Assembly: GCA_003524705.1 (NCBI GenBank) | Contig: DQGV01000459.1 | Location: 1-11,301, forward strand | Source of the DNA: Anaerolineae bacterium | GTDB lineage: Bacteria; Chloroflexota; Anaerolineae; Anaerolineales; Villigracilaceae | Length of the DNA: 11,301 nt | Direction of reading: 5' to 3' | Part shown: positions 8,443 through 11,301 of the stretch, piece after piece | Layout: each line of letters starts with the position of its first letter | Numbering within the stretch: the stretch's first letter is position 1 | The notes under the pieces: model-generated | The model's database searches: none | What the model was told of the DNA's origin: nothing | What the model saw: only the letters and a program-made list of their open reading frames with translations | Position numbers and translations under genes: made by a program

Positions 8443-9021
8443 TTATTTAATCTCTCCGTTGTATTTATTCATTGCCATATTCAAACCATTCATCACAAAT
8501 TCAAGCGCGGCATCAGATGCGCGAGATAAGATTTCGGGTAAAAGTTTTTGCTCATCTTTTGAGAAGTTTTGCAAAACATAATCTTTGGCTTGCATTCTGC
8601 CGGGCGGACGGCTAATGCCTAAACGCAAACGCGGAAAATCTTTTGTGCCGAGTTGTTCAATCGTATCTGCCATGCCACGTTGACCACCCGGTCCGCCGGT
8701 GGGGCGAATGCGAATCGTGCCAAAGGGAATATCCAAATCATCATGTGCGACTAAAAGATTCTCAAATGGGATTTTGTAAAAGTTTAATAAGCCTTGCACC
8801 GATTGACCTGAAAGATTCATATACGTCTGTGGTTTGGCGAGGATGATTTTTTTCTCGTTGTACAAAGCCGAAATCGTAATTGCTTTGGATTGCACTTTCA
8901 TACCGCGCGCGTCTAATTTTTCGGCGAGATAATCCATGAGCATAAAGCCGATGTTGTGACGGGTATCTTTGTATTCACGCCCGGGGTTGCCGAGTCCGAT
9001 GATTAAGTAGGTTTCTGTCAT
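8443..9021 (-). CDS. pth: peptidyl-tRNA hydrolase (Pth)
   Basis: Pth cleaves peptidyl-tRNAs that drop off ribosomes, freeing the tRNA in the cytoplasm. The 192-residue length and order of motifs fit the bacterial Pth family: GLGNPGREYKDTRHNIG (9-25, with Asn12 and catalytic His22), MNLSGQSV (68-75, with substrate-contact Asn69), VAHDDLDIPFG (91-101, with the catalytic-support Asp), and GGPGGQRGM (109-117) followed by LGTKDFPRLRLGISRPPG. In E. coli Pth the last glycine-rich motif has an Asn (N114) that contacts substrate; Arg115 stands there here. The ATG at 9021 gives the standard MxxxYLIIGLGNPG start; no clear Shine-Dalgarno precedes it. mfd follows after 24 bp. Upstream is an 88-bp spacer of quasi-repeated heptamers. 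Confidence 0.97.
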   Translation of the reverse strand: MTETYLIIGLGNPGREYKDTRHNIGFMLMDYLAEKLDARGMKVQSKAITISALYNEKKIILAKPQTYMNLSGQSVQGLLNFYKIPFENLLVAHDDLDIPFGTIRIRPTGGPGGQRGMADTIEQLGTKDFPRLRLGISRPPGRMQAKDYVLQNFSKDEQKLLPEILSRASDAALEFVMNGLNMAMNKYNGEIK

Positions 9022-9022
9022 A

Positions 9023-9106
9023 AGGTTTCAGGTTCCATGTTGAAAGTTGAAGGTTTGAGAGTAATTGGTAATTGAAGACTGGAGATTAGAGATTGGAGAA
9101 TTAAGG
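9023..9106. repeat. degenerate heptamer-periodic spacer upstream of pth
   Basis: The gap between pth and the preceding gene can be cut into 12 successive 7-base units with related neighbours. Units 1 and 2 are AGGTTTC and AGGTTCC. Units 3 and 4 are ATGTTGA and AAGTTGA. Units 7 and 8 are TTGGTAA and TTGAAGA. Units 9 to 11 all end in GAGA (for example TTAGAGA at 9086-9092 and TTGGAGA at 9093-9099). The units are purine-rich and drift in sequence while keeping the 7-base step. This resembles eroded heptameric short tandem repeats such as those described in cyanobacteria. The register was found by eye and the array is imperfect. Confidence 0.6.
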
Positions 9107-9109
9107 GAA

Positions 9110-9690
9110 TTAGTTTTTTCTAAAGCGAATCAGCAATGAAAATAGAACAAATAAAACTAAAACAACCAATGCACTTTGACCAAAGACTTTATAGATTGAA
9201 TCTGTTGTAATGGAGGCGGGATTTGGTGGCAAAGGCGTTGATGATGGAAACGATAAAATAATTTCAGTGGGTGGAATAATTCTTGGTGTTGGCGTCTCGT
9301 TTCTGAATTCAGGTAAAGGTATATCTGTAGCAGTTGGCGTCGGCAGTTCTTGGTTGCGGATTTTTAAGTCTGCGATGATGAAGTCTAAAAATGTGCCATC
9401 TTGTAATGTGATTCTTAGGCGTAAGTTATAGTCACCATCTGTGACGGAGGTTGTATCCCACACGGCAAGGGTTGAATCTGTAAGGGGTTGAGAAAATGTC
9501 TGAATGGGGAACCAAGTATCCCCTGAGTTTGAAGCGAATGAAAATGCTAGTTCAGCAGAGGCAAATGTGGGATAGTCCATACTTCCAAGAATCTGTATCT
9601 GTCCGCGTATCGTCTCCCATTTTGTGGCGAGGTGATACCGACATCGGTGGTTTGAATCAGAATCAAAAAAGTTAGAAACAGTTTGAGCAT
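9110..9690 (-). pseudogene. secreted, membrane-anchored Ig-like protein, interrupted by a single-base frameshift
   Basis: The C-terminal 167 codons (9613-9110) encode IRGQIQILGS..., a beta-rich domain with AELAFSFAS, TWFPIQ, LAVWDTTSVTDGDYNLRLRITLQDG. A P/T/S-rich stalk follows, then a C-terminal transmembrane helix (SALVVLVLFVLFSLLI) and the basic tail RFRKN. I recall this architecture from Anaerolineae surface proteins; the function is unknown. The frame continues upstream to 9757, but that stretch is rich in Cys, His and Asn with no signal peptide. In the neighbouring frame an ATG at 9690 starts a good signal peptide (MLKLFLTFLILIQTTDVG) followed by ITSPQNG up to the GGG at 9618-9616. Adding one G there restores ITSPQNG-E-TIRGQ and a 193-residue protein. 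The break is either a real mutation or a consensus error in a short G run. It lies upstream of pth and divergent from the Roadblock gene. Confidence 0.75.
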
Positions 9691-9821
9691 GGCAACCGTT
9701 AATTTTACTATAAACTCTTATGTGATTGCGAGGGCAAGTTTTGAAAGGTGGATGCAATTCTCGAATACAAATTTTTCTGGTAAACTCTAGCCGTTGGACA
9801 CGAATTTTAGGAGATTTATTT
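9691..9821. promoter_or_regulatory. divergent intergenic region with weak promoter candidates
   Basis: The 131 bp separate the divergent secreted-protein and Roadblock genes. On the plus strand TGGTAAACT (9778-9786) is an extended -10 candidate with 4 of 6 hexamer matches and a poor -35; it would give a leader of about 30 bases to the ATG at 9822. On the minus strand TATAGT (9712-9707) is a 5 of 6 match, with TTGCCC 19 bp upstream. Both are tentative, and no clear operator palindrome was seen. Confidence 0.3.
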
Positions 9822-10193
9822 ATGGCATCCCGCGCTGAACAAATCGTTGAACGCCTTCGTAATATGCAAGCCGCCGCCCCAGATATTGAAGCCTCTGCTG
9901 TGGTTTCGGTGGATGGTTTGATTATGGCTTCTGCCCTGCAACAAGGTGTGGAAGAAGACCGCGTCTCTGCGATGTCTGCGGCTATGCTCTCTTTGGGCGA
10001 AAGAATCTCAGGGGAATTAGGTCGCGGTGGATTGGAACAGGTTTACATCAAAGGCGATAAAGGTGCCATTGTGTTGACTGCGATTGGTGAAGAAGCCGTG
10101 TTGACTGCGATGGCTCGTCAGGAAGCCAAACTCGGTATGATATTTTTGGAAATGCGGCGCGCCGCTGAAGATATAACGAAACTGGTCGGATGA
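9822..10193 (+). CDS. Roadblock/LC7 domain protein
   Basis: A 123-residue, single-domain cytoplasmic protein of the Roadblock/LC7 (MglB-like) family. Members are dimeric scaffolds or GTPase-activating partners of small Ras-like GTPases of the MglA type. The fold order is visible: helix 1 (EQIVERLRNMQAA, 6-18), strands ASAVVSVDGLIMAS (24-37), a long helix VSAMSAAMLSLGERISGEL (48-66), strands LEQVYIKGDKGAIVLTAIGEEAVLTAMA (71-98), and a C-terminal helix. The ATG at 9822 has a strong Shine-Dalgarno AGGAG (9809-9813) with 8-base spacing and gives the usual family N-terminus; an in-frame ATG at 9726 would add 32 unrelated residues. No GTPase gene is adjacent, so the partner is unknown. It appears monocistronic, ending 37 bp before a strong terminator. 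MglB-like function is possible but unproven, so no symbol is given. Confidence 0.93.
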   Translation: MASRAEQIVERLRNMQAAAPDIEASAVVSVDGLIMASALQQGVEEDRVSAMSAAMLSLGERISGELGRGGLEQVYIKGDKGAIVLTAIGEEAVLTAMARQEAKLGMIFLEMRRAAEDITKLVG

Positions 10194-10230
10194 AACAAAA
10201 GCATTATTTGACCCCCAAACTTTACAACCC

Positions 10231-10262
10231 AAAATGGGAGGGCTTGAACGCCCTCCCATTTT
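10231..10262 (+). terminator. rho-independent terminator after the Roadblock gene
   Basis: AAAATGGGAGGGC (10231-10243) pairs perfectly over 13 bp with GCCCTCCCATTTT (10250-10262) around the 6-base loop TTGAAC. T-rich sequence follows. The symmetrical A and T flanks could also allow it to act on minus-strand transcripts. It separates the Roadblock gene from pyrG. Confidence 0.85.
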
Positions 10263-10275
10263 CTTTGTGTATTTA

Positions 10276-10323
10276 ACCCTCACTACCCTCACCCCCAACC
10301 CCTCTCCCTTCAAGGGAGAGGGG
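10276..10323. repeat. C-rich direct repeat plus near-perfect palindrome upstream of pyrG
   Basis: Two adjacent 9-mers, ACCCTCACT (10276-10284) and ACCCTCACC (10285-10293), lead into CCCCTCTCCCTT (10299-10310). That segment pairs perfectly with AAGGGAGAGGGG (10312-10323) across one base, so in practice it is a 10-bp GC-rich stem with a TTCAA loop. 'CCCTCACCCCCAACCCCTCTCC' type sequences are familiar as dispersed palindromic elements in many bacterial genomes. The element ends 13 bp before the pyrG start, so in RNA it would form a stable hairpin just ahead of the ribosome binding site. Confidence 0.65.
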
Positions 10324-10330
10324 AGAATAG

Positions 10331-11301
<971 letters not shown>

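Noticed and set aside
9210..9431. Plus-strand open frame of 73 codons, Gly/Val-rich
   Set aside because: It is the antisense of the P/T-rich stalk and beta domain of the secreted protein, which explains its composition.
9691..9757. ATG at 9757 (-) as the start of the secreted protein
   Set aside because: The resulting N-terminus is low-quality (Cys/His/Asn-rich, no signal peptide), while the adjacent frame from 9690 gives a signal peptide that joins the domain after a one-base correction.
9726..9821. ATG at 9726 (+) as the start of the Roadblock protein
   Set aside because: The ATG at 9822 has a strong AGGAG at ideal spacing and gives the usual family N-terminus; the extra residues look like translated intergenic DNA.

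Overview
The window looks like ordinary chromosome of a Chloroflexota bacterium, probably of the class Anaerolineae. This is inferred from four things: a moderate-to-low GC content (roughly 40% by eye); a lipoprotein with the N-terminal 'DVEAIVQATF' style and tandem 'GSIAGNLS' domains; a secreted Ig-like protein with a P/T-rich stalk; and a Gram-positive-type LexA operator, GAAC-N4-GTTC, known from green non-sulfur bacteria. No rRNA, tRNA, CRISPR array, transposase or integrase was seen.

Layout. The left edge holds the last 35 codons of a membrane protein that resembles an ABC-2 type permease (+). It converges on a small DUF4190-like membrane protein, which sits just downstream of uvrB (both on -). 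uvrB is divergent from a DUF6056-like polytopic membrane protein (+). The 119-bp gap between them carries a LexA box over the uvrB promoter and a perfect extended -10 for the other gene. A strong hairpin terminator separates that gene from a convergent minus-strand block. In transcription order this block is: a frameshifted secreted membrane-anchored protein, a heptamer-periodic spacer, pth, mfd, and a two-domain lipoprotein whose start codon lies one base after the mfd stop. Divergent from the block is a stand-alone Roadblock/LC7 gene (+) ending in a textbook terminator. A C-rich palindromic repeat follows, then the first 321 codons of pyrG (+), cut by the window edge.

Function. The strongest theme is nucleotide excision repair. 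UvrB is the damage-verification helicase. Mfd recruits the UvrA/UvrB machinery to stalled RNA polymerase. The two genes are 2.5 kb apart on the same strand but in different transcription units, and only uvrB carries a visible SOS operator. pth (peptidyl-tRNA recycling) and pyrG (CTP synthesis) are housekeeping. The lipoprotein, the Ig-like protein and the DUF6056-like protein are envelope proteins of unknown role.

I did not find a convincing new multi-gene system. The most interesting signals are small: the SOS box at uvrB, a 7-nt periodicity in the spacer before pth together with a perfect 3x7-nt repeat inside mfd, the single-base frameshift in the secreted protein, and the translationally coupled lipoprotein behind mfd.
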